Positions 46,415-58,448 of a DNA stretch of 64,000 bases are shown piece after piece (position 1 is the first letter of the stretch; each line of letters opens with the position of its first letter). The position numbers and the translations under genes are program-made. A model generated the notes under the pieces. The model saw only the letters and a program-made list of their open reading frames with translations, was not told the DNA's origin and made no database searches. Source of the stretch: Sphingomonas gilva (lineage in GTDB: Bacteria; Pseudomonadota; Alphaproteobacteria; Sphingomonadales; Sphingomonadaceae); NCBI RefSeq assembly GCF_003515075.1, contig NZ_QWLV01000010.1:47665-111664 (forward strand), given 5' to 3'.

Positions 46415-47090
46415 AAAGCGTCTCGATCGCGTCGAATTCCGGGTCGACCGCGCGGAACTTGCGGCGCACGCGCTTTATGTGGCTGTCGATGGTGCGATCG
46501 TCGACATAGATGTCGTCCTGATAGGCCGCGTCCATCAGCTGGTTGCGCGTCTTGACGATGCCGGGGCGCTGGGCGAGCGTTTCGAGGATCATGAACTCGG
46601 TGACGGTCAGCGTCACCGGCTCGCCGCCCCAGGTGACGCGGTGACGCGCCGGGTCCATCGCCAGGCGGCCGCGCTCGATCGGCTGGGGCTGGCCCTCTTC
46701 CGCGCCTTCGTCGCTGCTGCGCGCGGCGTCGGTGCGGCGCAGGATGGCGCGAATGCGGGCGATGAGCAGGCGCTGGCTGAAGGGCTTGGCGATATAGTCG
46801 TCCGCGCCCATCGCCAGGCCCAGCGCTTCGTCGAGCTCATCGTCTTTCGACGTGAGGAAGATCACCGGCAGCGCCGACTTCTCGCGCAGGCGACGGAGCA
46901 GTTCCAGCCCGTCCATTCGCGGCATCTTGATGTCGAACACCGCGAGATCGGCCGGGTTCTCCAGCAGCGCCTTGAGCGCCGTCTCGCCGTCCGAATAGAC
47001 TCGCGTCAGAAATCCTTCGGCCTGCAGCGCGATCGATACCGAGGTAAGGATGTTGCGGTCGTCGTCGACCAGCGCGATCGTGGCTGTCAT
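46383..47090 (-). CDS. chvI: Response regulator ChvI (OmpR family)
   Basis: The start at 47090 gives [20 protein letters not shown] and 235 residues. The receiver has the acidic pocket DDD, Asp in [12 protein letters not shown] and Lys in AKPF; the C-terminal winged helix ends [19 protein letters not shown] and YGAGYRF. ChvI controls envelope, acid-response and metabolic genes in rhizobia and is usually essential or conditionally so. It is divergent from pckA across 179 bases. The longer frame upstream is not a real start. Confidence 0.92.
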   Translation of the reverse strand: MTATIALVDDDRNILTSVSIALQAEGFLTRVYSDGETALKALLENPADLAVFDIKMPRMDGLELLRRLREKSALPVIFLTSKDDELDEALGLAMGADDYIAKPFSQRLLIARIRAILRRTDAARSSDEGAEEGQPQPIERGRLAMDPARHRVTWGGEPVTLTVTEFMILETLAQRPGIVKTRNQLMDAAYQDDIYVDDRTIDSHIKRVRRKFRAVDPEFDAIETLYGAGYRFSED

Positions 47091-47269
47091 CGCGATACGG
47101 GGCTGCGCGGCGGGATCATTGCGCACCCGGTTAAACCAAAGCGCGGGGCGGCTCAACCGATGGAACCGGTTACGAGTTTGACCCGTCCCAAAGTGCGGGA
47201 TAACGGACCCGCATAAAGACGCGGACTCGGCAGAAGTCCGTGACATGCAAACTTGGGGAGATCGCCGAT
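47091..47269. promoter_or_regulatory. Divergent control region between chvI and pckA
   Basis: This 179-base gap must hold the promoters of both genes. It contains a perfect palindrome aaccggtt (47164-47171) and an inverted repeat tgcggg...cccgca with an 8-base gap (47194-47213). Either could be an operator, perhaps for ChvI itself. No binding site is known to me for this group, so this is only a candidate. Confidence 0.4.
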
Positions 47270-48883
47270 ATGGCACCGCGTATGCCCGTCAAGGGCCTGT
47301 CGTCATTGGGAATCGCAACCGATGCGACCCTCCACTGGAATCTGATCACCGCACCGCTTTACGAACACGCCATCCGCCGCGGCGAAGGACGGCTGGCGAA
47401 GCACGGCCCGCTGGTCGTCGCCACCGGCAAGCACACCGGGCGCAGCGCGCAGGACAAGTTCATCGTTCGCGACGCCGAAACCGAAAACACGATCTGGTGG
47501 GGCAAAACCAACAAGGGCATGAGTCCTGAGCATTTCGCCGCGCTCAAGGCCGATTTCCTTGCGGCGCTGGGCGAGCGCGACGAGCTGTTCGCGCAGGATC
47601 TCTATGGAGGGTCGCAGCCAGAGCACCGCGTCCGCGTCCGGGTAATCAACGAACTCGCCTGGCACAGCCTGTTCATCCGCACGATGCTGGTGCGGCCGGA
47701 GGAGAGCGAGCTCGCTGGTTTCGACCCCGAATACACCATCATCGATCTGCCCAGCTTCCGCGCCGATCCTGCGCGCCACGGCACGCGCGGCGAGACGGTG
47801 ATCGCGGTCAGCTTCACCGACAAGCTGATCTTGATCGGCGGCACCGCCTATGCCGGCGAGATGAAGAAATCGGTATTCGGGCTGCTCAACTACAAGCTGC
47901 CGGCCGAGGGCATCATGCCGATGCACTGTTCAGCCAATATCGGCCCCAGGGGCGACACCGCGGTGTTCTTCGGGCTTTCGGGCACGGGTAAGACGACGCT
48001 GAGCGCCGACGCAAGCCGCACGCTGATCGGCGATGACGAGCATGGCTGGTCGGACACCGCCGTGTTCAACTTCGAAGGCGGCTGCTACGCCAAGATGATC
48101 CGCCTGTCCGAAGAGGCCGAACCGGAGATTTTCGCCACAACGCGCCGTTTCGGCACGGTGCTGGAGAATGTCGTGATGAACCCGGACACGCGCGAACTCG
48201 ACCTCGACGACGCCAGCCTGGCGGAGAACAGCCGCGGATCCTACCCGATCGACTTCATCCCCAACGCTTCCGCGCACAATATGGGGCCGGTGCCGAAAAA
48301 CGTTGTGATGCTGACCGCCGACGCTTATGGCGTGCTGCCGCCGATCGCGAAGCTCACGCCGGACCAGGCGATGTACCACTTCCTCTCCGGCTACACCGCG
48401 CGCGTCGCGGGGACCGAGATGGGCGTGACCGAGCCCGAGGCGACCTTCTCCACCTGCTTCGGCGCCCCGTTCATGCCGCGCCACCCGAGCGTCTACGGCA
48501 ACCTGCTCAAGGAGCGGATCGCCCAGGGTGGCGTCTCGTGCTGGCTGGTCAACACCGGCTGGACCGGCGGCAAGTACGGCGTCGGCAGCCGCATGCCGAT
48601 CAAGGCGACGCGCGCGCTGTTGAACGCCGCGCTCGACGGCAGCCTGAACGACGCCGAGTTCCGCACCGATCCGAACTTCGGCTTCAAGGTGCCGGTGGCG
48701 GTGCCGGGGGTCGACAGCGCGATCCTCGATCCCCGCCGGACCTGGGCGAACAAGGAGGAATACGACGCGACCGCGGCGGCCCTGGTCGACCAGTTCGTCG
48801 CCAACTTCGCCCAATTCGCGGACGCGGTGGACGAGGGGGTGCGACAAGCCGCCCCGCAAGCAAGCAGCGCCGAAACAGCATAA
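47270..48883 (+). CDS. pckA: Phosphoenolpyruvate carboxykinase (ATP)
   Basis: The start at ATG 47270, with GGGGAG in front, gives 537 residues. The ATP-type kinase signatures are [34 protein letters not shown] and [14 protein letters not shown]. It turns oxaloacetate into PEP, the first step of gluconeogenesis from TCA intermediates. It is divergent from chvI, an arrangement kept in rhizobia and relatives, where the ChvGI system influences it. The open frame from 47240 is only a longer GTG variant. Confidence 0.96.
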   Translation: MAPRMPVKGLSSLGIATDATLHWNLITAPLYEHAIRRGEGRLAKHGPLVVATGKHTGRSAQDKFIVRDAETENTIWWGKTNKGMSPEHFAALKADFLAALGERDELFAQDLYGGSQPEHRVRVRVINELAWHSLFIRTMLVRPEESELAGFDPEYTIIDLPSFRADPARHGTRGETVIAVSFTDKLILIGGTAYAGEMKKSVFGLLNYKLPAEGIMPMHCSANIGPRGDTAVFFGLSGTGKTTLSADASRTLIGDDEHGWSDTAVFNFEGGCYAKMIRLSEEAEPEIFATTRRFGTVLENVVMNPDTRELDLDDASLAENSRGSYPIDFIPNASAHNMGPVPKNVVMLTADAYGVLPPIAKLTPDQAMYHFLSGYTARVAGTEMGVTEPEATFSTCFGAPFMPRHPSVYGNLLKERIAQGGVSCWLVNTGWTGGKYGVGSRMPIKATRALLNAALDGSLNDAEFRTDPNFGFKVPVAVPGVDSAILDPRRTWANKEEYDATAAALVDQFVANFAQFADAVDEGVRQAAPQASSAETA

Positions 48884-48926
48884 CCGGCCCGGCAGCGATC
48901 GGGTCCCTCCCCAAGGAGCCCGATCG

Positions 48927-49373
48927 ATGACCGACCATCCGCCCCGCCTGTTCGCCGACGCCGCCGCCATCGTCCGGGTGGGGCAGGGGCTGCTCGCCTG
49001 CACGCTGCCCAGGGCCGAATGGACACATGAGGCGCACCTCGGCGCCACCACATGGCTGGCGCGCGAACGGCCGGACATCGACCTCGACGCCGAGCTGCCG
49101 GGCATCATCCGCCGCTACAACGAAAGCGTCGGCGGGGTGAACGACGATTGCCAAGGCTACCACGACACGATCACCCGCGTGTTCCTGCACGGAGTCCGCG
49201 CGCATGTCGCTGATCGTCCGGCGGGCGAGCCGCTGGAGGCTTGCGTCAACGCGCTGCTGCTGTCGGCGCGGGGCAAGCGCGACTGGCCGCTTCGCTTCTA
49301 TTCGCCCGAGCGGTTGTTTTCCGTCGCCGCACGGCGCGGCTTCGTCGAACCCGACCTGCGTCCGCTCGGCTAA
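48927..49373 (+). CDS. Conserved hypothetical protein (WTHEAHL family)
   Basis: This 148-residue protein has no signal or membrane segment. Conserved-looking motifs are EWTHEAHLGATTWL, IRRYNESVGGVN and GYHDTITRVFL, with several His residues placed as in a metal or substrate pocket. I recall this as a widespread uncharacterised family but cannot name a domain. It follows pckA by 43 bases. Its stop overlaps the stop of the convergent NfeD gene by four bases. Confidence 0.75.
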   Translation: MTDHPPRLFADAAAIVRVGQGLLACTLPRAEWTHEAHLGATTWLARERPDIDLDAELPGIIRRYNESVGGVNDDCQGYHDTITRVFLHGVRAHVADRPAGEPLEACVNALLLSARGKRDWPLRFYSPERLFSVAARRGFVEPDLRPLG

Positions 49374-49837
49374 TGTTGCGGCAGCGCGCCCGGTAGGGGC
49401 TCGACGCGCAGCGCGCCGCGGTCGCCGCCGGTCACGCGCATTCGCGTGCCAACGGAGGCATCGGGGCCATGCGCGGTCCATTCGCCGTCGCCGACGCGGA
49501 TGCGGCCCGTGCCGTTCTCGATCGCCTGGACCACCGTCACGGTCTCGCCCACCAGCCGCGCGACGCGATCGTTAAGCAGCGGATCGCTGCTGTCGACCGG
49601 GAATTCGCGGTACCAGCGCTTGCCGATCAGCACCGCGACCACCGCCCAGGCGGCGAAGCTGACCAGCTGCCCGGCCAGCCCCAGCTCGGGGAACAGCAGC
49701 GAGAGCAAGCCGGTGATAACTGCAGCGATCGCGAGGAACACCAGGAACACGCCGGGAATCGCCAGCTCCGCCAGCACGAGCAGCGCGCCGCCGGCGATCC
49801 ACCACGCGCCGGGCGAATCGAACCAGCCGTCCATCAT
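49370..49837 (-). CDS. NfeD family membrane protein (short form)
   Basis: This 155-residue protein has two or three N-terminal helices ([35 protein letters not shown]) and a C-terminal OB-fold domain (about 90-155; [29 protein letters not shown]). It is the short NfeD type without the ClpP-like protease domain. Such proteins pair with SPFH proteins in membrane microdomains. Its gene overlaps the SPFH gene upstream by four bases, which supports the pair acting together. Confidence 0.88.
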   Translation of the reverse strand: MMDGWFDSPGAWWIAGGALLVLAELAIPGVFLVFLAIAAVITGLLSLLFPELGLAGQLVSFAAWAVVAVLIGKRWYREFPVDSSDPLLNDRVARLVGETVTVVQAIENGTGRIRVGDGEWTAHGPDASVGTRMRVTGGDRGALRVEPLPGALPQH

Positions 49838-50808
49838 TCGCCCTTGATCTCGAACGGGCCAGTGCGAGGCGATGGGGCCGGGGGCGGGAGCGGCGCGTCA
49901 CGATCGCCGAGCGCGCTCTTCGCCAACTCGCCGATGCCGCCCAGCGATCCGATCAGCTGGGTCGCCTCGACGGGGAACAATATGGTCTTGGCGTTGGGCG
50001 AGGTGGCGAACTTCCCCACCGCCTCGACATATTTCTGCGCGATGAAATAGTTGAGGCTCTGGCTCGATCCCTTCTCGATCGCGTCGGAGACGAGCTGGGT
50101 CGCCTTCGCCTCCGCTTCGGCGGCGCGCTCGCGCGCCTCGGCGTCACGGAAGGCCGATTCGCGGCGGCCCTCCGCCTCAAGGATGCGCGCCTGCTTCTGT
50201 CCCTCAGCGCGCAGGATTTCGGAAGCACGCGTGCCTTCCGCTTCGAGGATGTTGGCGCGCTTCTCGCGCTCGGCTTTCATCTGGCGGCCCATAGCGTTGA
50301 CGATGTCGGCGGGCGGGCGGATGTCCTTGATCTCGACGCGGGTGATCTTGACTCCCCATGCCGTCGTCGCGTGATCGACCACCGACAGCAGCCGCGCGTT
50401 GATCTCGTCCCGCTTCGACAGCGTCTCGTCGAGGTCCATCGAGCCCATCACGGTGCGCAGGTTGGTGGTGGTCAGCTGAAGCAGCGCGACATAGAGGTCG
50501 CTCACTTCATAGGCGGCCTTGGCCGGATCGAGCACCTGGAAGAAGACGACGCCGTCGGTCGAGACCATCGCATTGTCGCGGGTAATGATCTCCTGCCCCG
50601 GAATGTCGATCACCTGCTCCATCATGTTGACCTTGCGCCCGACGCGGTAGACGAGCGCGGGGACGAAGTTGAAGCCCGGTCGGGCGACACTGGTGAAGCG
50701 GCCGAAATGCTCGATGGTATACTGATAGCCCTGGCGGACGATCTTCACGCTGACGAGCAGGTAGAACACCACCACCGCAGCGAGAATGCTCAATAGAGTC
50801 GTCAACAT
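49834..50808 (-). CDS. SPFH (stomatin/prohibitin) domain membrane protein, QmcA-like
   Basis: The start at 50808 gives 324 residues. One N-terminal membrane helix ([20 protein letters not shown]) is followed by the SPFH domain ([39 protein letters not shown]) and a charged coiled coil rich in Glu, Ala and Arg ([20 protein letters not shown]). Such proteins form large membrane rings and associate with NfeD. The longer open frame toward 51729 is antisense to the lyase gene and is rejected. It probably forms an operon with the NfeD gene. Confidence 0.9.
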   Translation of the reverse strand: MLTTLLSILAAVVVFYLLVSVKIVRQGYQYTIEHFGRFTSVARPGFNFVPALVYRVGRKVNMMEQVIDIPGQEIITRDNAMVSTDGVVFFQVLDPAKAAYEVSDLYVALLQLTTTNLRTVMGSMDLDETLSKRDEINARLLSVVDHATTAWGVKITRVEIKDIRPPADIVNAMGRQMKAEREKRANILEAEGTRASEILRAEGQKQARILEAEGRRESAFRDAEARERAAEAEAKATQLVSDAIEKGSSQSLNYFIAQKYVEAVGKFATSPNAKTILFPVEATQLIGSLGGIGELAKSALGDRDAPLPPPAPSPRTGPFEIKGE

Positions 50809-50859
50809 CGTCCCGGTTCCCCCTTGGCCTGTCGAGCCGATTGCTAGCATAGAACGCCG

Positions 50860-53320
<2,461 letters not shown>

Positions 53321-53356
53321 GGCGGGCTCATTGGCGATCAGATTACCACCCTTTTT

Positions 53357-53449
53357 CCGTCACCCCGGACTTGTTCCGGGGTCCATCGTGCCCCAGGCAA
53401 AGCCCTTGCGTGTGGCACGATGGATGCCGGAACAAGTCCGGCATGACGG
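53357..53449. repeat. Family C palindrome pair after guaB
   Basis: The left arm ccgtcaccccggacttgttc starts at 53357 and the right arm, ending aagtccggcatgacgg, ends at 53449. The outer parts are inverse copies, while the inner stems are cccc/gggg on the left and tgcc/ggca on the right, so each arm keeps its own hairpin. The orientation is opposite to the copy at 13968-14058. It may serve as the guaB terminator. Confidence 0.85.
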
Positions 53450-53458
53450 TGGCTGGAT

Positions 53459-54646
53459 ATGACCCCAGGCGCGCGTGTCCAGGCGGCGATCGAGATCCTC
53501 GATCAGGTCATAACGGCGGCGCGGGAAGGCGGCGCGGCAGCGGACACGCTCGCTCAGCGCTATTTCGCAACGCGACGCTATGCCGGGTCGAAGGATCGCC
53601 GCGCGGTGCGCGAACTGCTCTATGACGCGATCCGGCGCGCGGGGGAACTGCCTGCGAGCGGGCGGGCGGCGATGCTGGGGCTGACCGAGGACCGCCCTGA
53701 TATCGCCGCGCTGTTCGACGGCGAGCCGCACGCGCCCGCGCCGATCGGGCAGGACGAGACGCCTGCCCCCGCCGGAACCGCGCCTGGTTGGCTGGCCGAC
53801 CGGCTGACGCAATCGGGCGTCGATGCCGCGACACAGGCCGCGCTGCTCGGCCGCGCGCCGCTCGACATCCGGGTCAACCGGCTCAAGGCGAGCCGCGATG
53901 ACGTCATGGCGGCCTGGCCTGACGCCGAACCCTTGCCCCATGCGCCCGACGGGCTGCGCCTGCCGACCGGCGCCGCAATCGAGAACAGCGCGGAATATGC
54001 GCAAGGGCTGGTCGAGGTGCAGGACCATGGCAGCCAGCTCGTTTCGCTGGCCGCTGCCGTGTCTCCCGGCGCGAACGTGATCGACCTGTGCGCGGGTGGA
54101 GGCGGCAAGACATTGGCATTGGCAGCGGCGATGGAGGATCACGGTCATATCATCGCCACCGACACCGATCGCGGCCGGTTGCAGCGGCTGCCGCCGCGCG
54201 CTGGGCGGGCGGGGGTGTCGATCGTCGAAACACGGCTGCTGGATCCGGGGCGCGAGGCGGCGGCGCTGGGCGATGTCGTGGGCGCGGCCGATCTGGTGCT
54301 GATCGACGCGCCCTGTTCGGGCACGGGCACCTGGCGGCGCAACCCCGAGGCGCGCTGGCGGCTGACTCCCGAGCGGCTCGCCCGCCTCGTCGCATTGCAG
54401 GCGCGCCTGCTCGACCTGGGGGCTTCGCTGGTGCGGCCGGGAGGCACGCTCACCTATATCGTCTGCTCGCTGCTCGACGAGGAAGGTGCGGACCGGATCG
54501 CCGATTTCCTGTCACGTCATGATGGATGGAAAGCGGAAACGATTGATCTTGCAGTTGGAACGCCTCGTGGAGCCGGTTTGCGGCTCGATCCATATAGGGA
54601 CTCGACGGACGGCTTCTTTGTCGCGAAACTGGGGCGATCATGTTAG
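53459..54646 (+). CDS. RsmB/NOP family rRNA cytosine-C5 methyltransferase
   Basis: This 395-residue protein has an N-terminal domain (about 1-130) that loosely matches the NusB-like part of RsmB and a C-terminal SAM domain. The SAM loop is [17 protein letters not shown], and the two Cys motifs are [15 protein letters not shown] and [12 protein letters not shown], the covalent and release cysteines of 5-methylcytosine enzymes. The target is probably 16S rRNA C967 if it is RsmB. It starts soon after the family C repeat and is followed by a TPR gene. Confidence 0.86.
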   Translation: MTPGARVQAAIEILDQVITAAREGGAAADTLAQRYFATRRYAGSKDRRAVRELLYDAIRRAGELPASGRAAMLGLTEDRPDIAALFDGEPHAPAPIGQDETPAPAGTAPGWLADRLTQSGVDAATQAALLGRAPLDIRVNRLKASRDDVMAAWPDAEPLPHAPDGLRLPTGAAIENSAEYAQGLVEVQDHGSQLVSLAAAVSPGANVIDLCAGGGGKTLALAAAMEDHGHIIATDTDRGRLQRLPPRAGRAGVSIVETRLLDPGREAAALGDVVGAADLVLIDAPCSGTGTWRRNPEARWRLTPERLARLVALQARLLDLGASLVRPGGTLTYIVCSLLDEEGADRIADFLSRHDGWKAETIDLAVGTPRGAGLRLDPYRDSTDGFFVAKLGRSC

Positions 54647-54693
54647 ATCAGGCCAGGTCAGATCAGGCCCGACCGGCCGTGTTGGAGACGATC

Positions 54694-55218
54694 ATGCGCT
54701 TTACCCCCATCGCCGCCGCCATCTCGCTGACGCTGCTGACCGTATCGAGCGTCAGCCACGGCCAGCGCGCGGACGACGTGATCGATCCGCGCAGCCTGGC
54801 GCTGATGGAAAAGGGCGTCGCGGCGCAGAAGGCCGGCGACCTCAAGGGCGCAACCGACGCGCTGGAAACAGCGTTGGTGGTCGATCCGCGCAATCGCCAG
54901 GCGTTCCTGCGCCTCGCCGAGGTGGCCAAGGCGCAGGGGCTGACCGGCAAGTCGATCCGCCTCTATCGCGAGGCGCTGACGCTCGAGCCCAATGACTTGA
55001 AGGCGCTCGCGGGCCAGGGCGATGCAATGGTCGCCAAGGGCGCGGTCGAGAAGGCGCGCGAGAATCTCGCCCGCATCAAGGCGCTGTGCACCTCGGCCTG
55101 CCCCGAGGCGACGACGCTCGCCTCGTCGATCGCCAAGGGTCCGCCCCAGGCGGTGGTCGCCGCGCAGACTGTCGCGCCCAAACCGACCGCGGAAGAGACC
55201 GAGGACGCTCAGCCCTGA
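54694..55218 (+). CDS. Exported tetratricopeptide-repeat protein
   Basis: The start at ATG 54694 (TTGGAG nearby) gives 174 residues with a Sec signal peptide ([20 protein letters not shown]). Two or three TPR motifs follow (about 40-140): [40 protein letters not shown] and [20 protein letters not shown]. The tail has two Cys (CTSACPEA) and a low-complexity end. TPR proteins act in protein interactions in the periplasm; the partner is unknown. It is convergent with rsmA, with stops overlapping by 10 bases. Confidence 0.82.
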   Translation: MRFTPIAAAISLTLLTVSSVSHGQRADDVIDPRSLALMEKGVAAQKAGDLKGATDALETALVVDPRNRQAFLRLAEVAKAQGLTGKSIRLYREALTLEPNDLKALAGQGDAMVAKGAVEKARENLARIKALCTSACPEATTLASSIAKGPPQAVVAAQTVAPKPTAEETEDAQP

Positions 55219-56030
55219 TCGAGCGTTCGCGCCAGTGATACGAACTCGGCGACGCTGACGGTTTCGGCGCGGCGGGTCGGGTCGATTCCCAGCCGGCCGA
55301 GCGCATCGAGCGCGCCGGGCGTTCCCTTGAGGCTCTGGCGCAGCATCTTGCGGCGCTGGCCGAAGGCGGCGGCGGCCAGACGTGCGATCGTCCTGACCGA
55401 CACACCCTCCGGCGCTTCCTCCGGCACAATGTGCGCCACCGCGGACATCACCTTGGGCGGCGGCGTGAAGGCGGAGCGGTGGACGCTCATCGCAATGCGC
55501 GGGTTCGATCGCCACTGGGCGAGCACCGCCAGCCGGCCATAGGCGTCGCTGCCAGGCGAAGCGACGATCCGCTCGGCCACCTCCTTCTGGAACATCAGCG
55601 TCAGGCTTCGCCACCAGGGCGGCCAGTCCGCCTCCAGCCAACCGATCAGCAACGCGGTGCCGACATTATACGGCAGGTTGGCGACGATATGCGGGCGGCC
55701 CTCGAACAGCGGCAGCGGATCAATCGCCAGCGCGTCGCCCTCGATCACGCGCAGCCGGTCCGGATAGGCCTCACCCAATTCCGCAAGCGGCGCCATGCAG
55801 CGCCGGTCGCGCTCGATCGCCGCGACGCGCGCGCCGGCCGCCAGCAGGGCGCGGGTTAGGCCGCCCGGACCGGGGCCGATCTCGAGCACCTCCGCGTCCC
55901 CAAGATCGCCAGGCACACGCGCAATCCGGTCGAGCAACTGGCCATCGAACAGGAAATTCTGCCCCAGCGCCTTGCTGGCGGACAGGCCGTGCGCGCGGAT
56001 GACCTCACGCAGCGGAGGAAGGCCGCTCAC
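55209..56030 (-). CDS. rsmA: 16S rRNA dimethyladenosine transferase (KsgA)
   Basis: The start is GTG 56030, overlapping the pdxA stop as GTGA, giving 273 residues. The SAM motif is [15 protein letters not shown], and the adenine-binding NLPY is in [14 protein letters not shown]. It dimethylates A1518 and A1519 at the end of 16S rRNA helix 45. The N-terminal [17 protein letters not shown] is typical. The longer open frame overlaps pdxA. The lptD-surA-pdxA-rsmA order is the classic one. Confidence 0.95.
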   Translation of the reverse strand: MSGLPPLREVIRAHGLSASKALGQNFLFDGQLLDRIARVPGDLGDAEVLEIGPGPGGLTRALLAAGARVAAIERDRRCMAPLAELGEAYPDRLRVIEGDALAIDPLPLFEGRPHIVANLPYNVGTALLIGWLEADWPPWWRSLTLMFQKEVAERIVASPGSDAYGRLAVLAQWRSNPRIAMSVHRSAFTPPPKVMSAVAHIVPEEAPEGVSVRTIARLAAAAFGQRRKMLRQSLKGTPGALDALGRLGIDPTRRAETVSVAEFVSLARTLDQG

Positions 56031-57019
56031 GCCTCGGCGAAAGCGCGGTGGCGGGCGGCGTCGGCGGCCATACGGATCGCCGCGATCATCGCGCCGGGAT
56101 TGGCGACGCTGCGCCCGGCGATGGCGAAGGCGGTGCCGTGATCGGGGGCGGTGCGCACGATCGGCAGGCCCAGCGTCATGTTGACGCCTTCGTCGAAATG
56201 GAGCGTCTTCAGCGGGATGAGCGCCTGATCGTGATACATGCAGATCGCCGCGTCGTAATTGGCGCGAGCACGCGCGTCGAACAGCGTGTCCGAGGCGAAG
56301 GGGCCGGTCGCGTCGATGCCCTCGTCGCGCAGGATGCACACCGCGGGTTCAATGATGTCGACCTCCTCGCGGCCCAGCGCGCCCTGCTCGCCGGCATGGG
56401 GATTGAGCCCGGCGAAGGCGAGCCGCGGACGCTGAATGCCGAAACTGCGGGTGAGGCCGCGCGCGGTGGTGCGCGCCTTGGCCAGCAGCAGCTCGATGCT
56501 GAGCATGTCGGGCACCGCGCTGATCGGCACATGCGTCGTTACCGGCACCACGCGCAGCGAAGGCCCGGCGAGCATCATTACCGTATTGTCGCCCGCCACG
56601 CCGCAGCGTTCGGCGATGAACTCGGTCTGGCCGGGATGGGCGAAGCCGATCGCGTAGAGCTGCGCCTTGCTGACCGGCGCGGTGACGACCGCGCCCGCGC
56701 CGCCCGCGCGCGCGAGCCCCGCGGCGAGCTCCAGCGAATCGAGCGAGCAGCGCGCGCCGGCGAGATCGGGGTTGCCCGGTTCGATCTCGCCCGCGTCGTG
56801 CACCGGGATCACGGGGAGCGCGCGGGCGAAGACGCGTTCCGCCTCGATCGGATCGTCGATCCGCTCGACCGGGCCGTTCCAGATTCGGCCGATCGAGCGC
56901 GGGTCGCCGACGGCGAAGAAGGGGCGGAGTTCGGCTTGGTCGCGTGCTTCCCAGGCCTTGGCGACGATTTCGGGCCCGATCCCCGCCGGGTCACCCAGGG
57001 CAACCGCGAGAGGGGTCAT
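56027..57019 (-). CDS. pdxA: 4-hydroxythreonine-4-phosphate dehydrogenase
   Basis: The start at 57019 gives [20 protein letters not shown] and 330 residues. Metal-binding motifs seen are [22 protein letters not shown] and [12 protein letters not shown]. It oxidises 4-hydroxythreonine phosphate in the DXP-dependent pyridoxal phosphate pathway. It is 7 bases downstream of surA and overlaps rsmA by four bases. Confidence 0.95.
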   Translation of the reverse strand: MTPLAVALGDPAGIGPEIVAKAWEARDQAELRPFFAVGDPRSIGRIWNGPVERIDDPIEAERVFARALPVIPVHDAGEIEPGNPDLAGARCSLDSLELAAGLARAGGAGAVVTAPVSKAQLYAIGFAHPGQTEFIAERCGVAGDNTVMMLAGPSLRVVPVTTHVPISAVPDMLSIELLLAKARTTARGLTRSFGIQRPRLAFAGLNPHAGEQGALGREEVDIIEPAVCILRDEGIDATGPFASDTLFDARARANYDAAICMYHDQALIPLKTLHFDEGVNMTLGLPIVRTAPDHGTAFAIAGRSVANPGAMIAAIRMAADAARHRAFAEA

Positions 57020-57026
57020 GCCGCGC

Positions 57027-58385
57027 TCATCGATAATCGACCACCGCATCGCGGCGCAGATCGCGCAGATAGCGCTGGGCGCGGCGGTTGGTGCGCTCTT
57101 CCTCGAGCTGGCCCATCACCTGATCGAAGGACGGCGCGCTCGCCACCTGGGCGTCGTCGCGGCCGCACAGCACCAGCGTGCGCACGCCCTCGGTCGGCGA
57201 GCCGAAAGGCGGCGTCGCCTGGCCGATCTGCATGCCGAGCATGATGTCCTGCAGCTGCGGCGGCAGATCGCGCACGCGCACCGAATCATTGTCGACCACG
57301 GTCGCGCCCAACGTCTTGGCCACCTCGTCCACCCGGCCGCAGCCCTGCAGCGACTGGATCGCGCTCGCGAATTGCGACGCCCTTTGCGTGGCCTGCGCTT
57401 CGGTAGTCCCCGCCGGGAAGGCGATCGACATCTGGCGCAGGCTGAGCACCGCGTCGCGCGGGTCGGCGGTCAGGATCTGGCGCTCGTCGACCTTGAGCAG
57501 GATCGAGACGCCGCCCGGGAGCGGAATCGGACCGGCGACCTGGCCGACCTGCAGCTCCTGCGCCGCAGAGGCGAGCTGTTCGGGCAGCTGCGCGGCGCGA
57601 ATCCAGCCGAGATCGCCGCCGACCGCGGCGGTCGAGGCTTCGGAGAACTGCCGCGCATAGGTGGCGAAGGAGCCGCCATTCTTGAGCTGCTCGATGATCC
57701 GCTGCGCATTCGCAACGGTCTGTTCCATGGTGTCGGGCGTGCCCGACAGGAATATCTCGCCCAGACGGTATTCGGCCGTGCCCTTGGACGCGTTCAGCCG
57801 GGCGATGATCGACTGCACCTCCTCGTCCGCCACGTTGACGAAGGGGGTGATCTGGCGGCTGAGCAGGCGCTGCCAGGCGAGCTCGCCCTCGATCTGGCGC
57901 TTCAGCGACTTGGGCGAGGAGTTCTGCTGGCGCAGGAATTCGTCGAACTGCGCGGGCGTGCGCTGGAAGCTGCGCGCCACGCGGGCATAGCCCTGATCGA
58001 TCTCCTGCTGGGTGACCTCGATCTCGTTGGCCTTGGCCTCCTGGATCTGCAGCGTCTCGTCGATCAGGTTGCGCACCACCTGCAGGCGCAGGCGCTCGAG
58101 CTCGTCAGGCGGAACCTGCCCCTGGTTGGCCGCGACGACCAGCGCCAGGCGGTGGTCGACATCGGTGCCGGTGATCAGCTCGCCGTTGACGATCGCGGTG
58201 GCCTTGCGGACGTTCGGGTCCTGCTTGCCGAAGATCGTCGGATTTTCGGGCAGGTTCAGGTTGGTCGGCGGCGGGACGTCGTCCTGCGGCGCAGGCGCGG
58301 TCTGCGCGACCGCGGCGCCCGCGAGGATCAGCCCCAGGGCGCCAAGCGCAAGACGCGCGCGCGGGGATTTGGCGATATTCTTCAA
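57027..58385 (-). CDS. surA: Periplasmic peptidyl-prolyl isomerase SurA
   Basis: With the TTG start at 58385 the product is about 452 residues; a longer start up to 58436 is possible. The signal sequence is RARLALGALGLILAGAAVAQ. The SurA N-terminal chaperone domain (AIVNGELITGTDVDHRLALV, RNLIDETLQIQEAKANEIEV) is followed by parvulin domains: RLGEIFLSG, ARQFSEASTAAVGGDLGWI. It guides outer-membrane proteins to the BAM machine. It lies directly downstream of lptD, as in many Gram-negatives. Confidence 0.92.
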   Translation of the reverse strand: MKNIAKSPRARLALGALGLILAGAAVAQTAPAPQDDVPPPTNLNLPENPTIFGKQDPNVRKATAIVNGELITGTDVDHRLALVVAANQGQVPPDELERLRLQVVRNLIDETLQIQEAKANEIEVTQQEIDQGYARVARSFQRTPAQFDEFLRQQNSSPKSLKRQIEGELAWQRLLSRQITPFVNVADEEVQSIIARLNASKGTAEYRLGEIFLSGTPDTMEQTVANAQRIIEQLKNGGSFATYARQFSEASTAAVGGDLGWIRAAQLPEQLASAAQELQVGQVAGPIPLPGGVSILLKVDERQILTADPRDAVLSLRQMSIAFPAGTTEAQATQRASQFASAIQSLQGCGRVDEVAKTLGATVVDNDSVRVRDLPPQLQDIMLGMQIGQATPPFGSPTEGVRTLVLCGRDDAQVASAPSFDQVMGQLEEERTNRRAQRYLRDLRRDAVVDYR

Positions 58386-58448
58386 GGCAACCTCTTCAAC
58401 GGCGCAAATGCATCGGCGGCCCATGCCGCCATTCAACTGAACGAGGGC

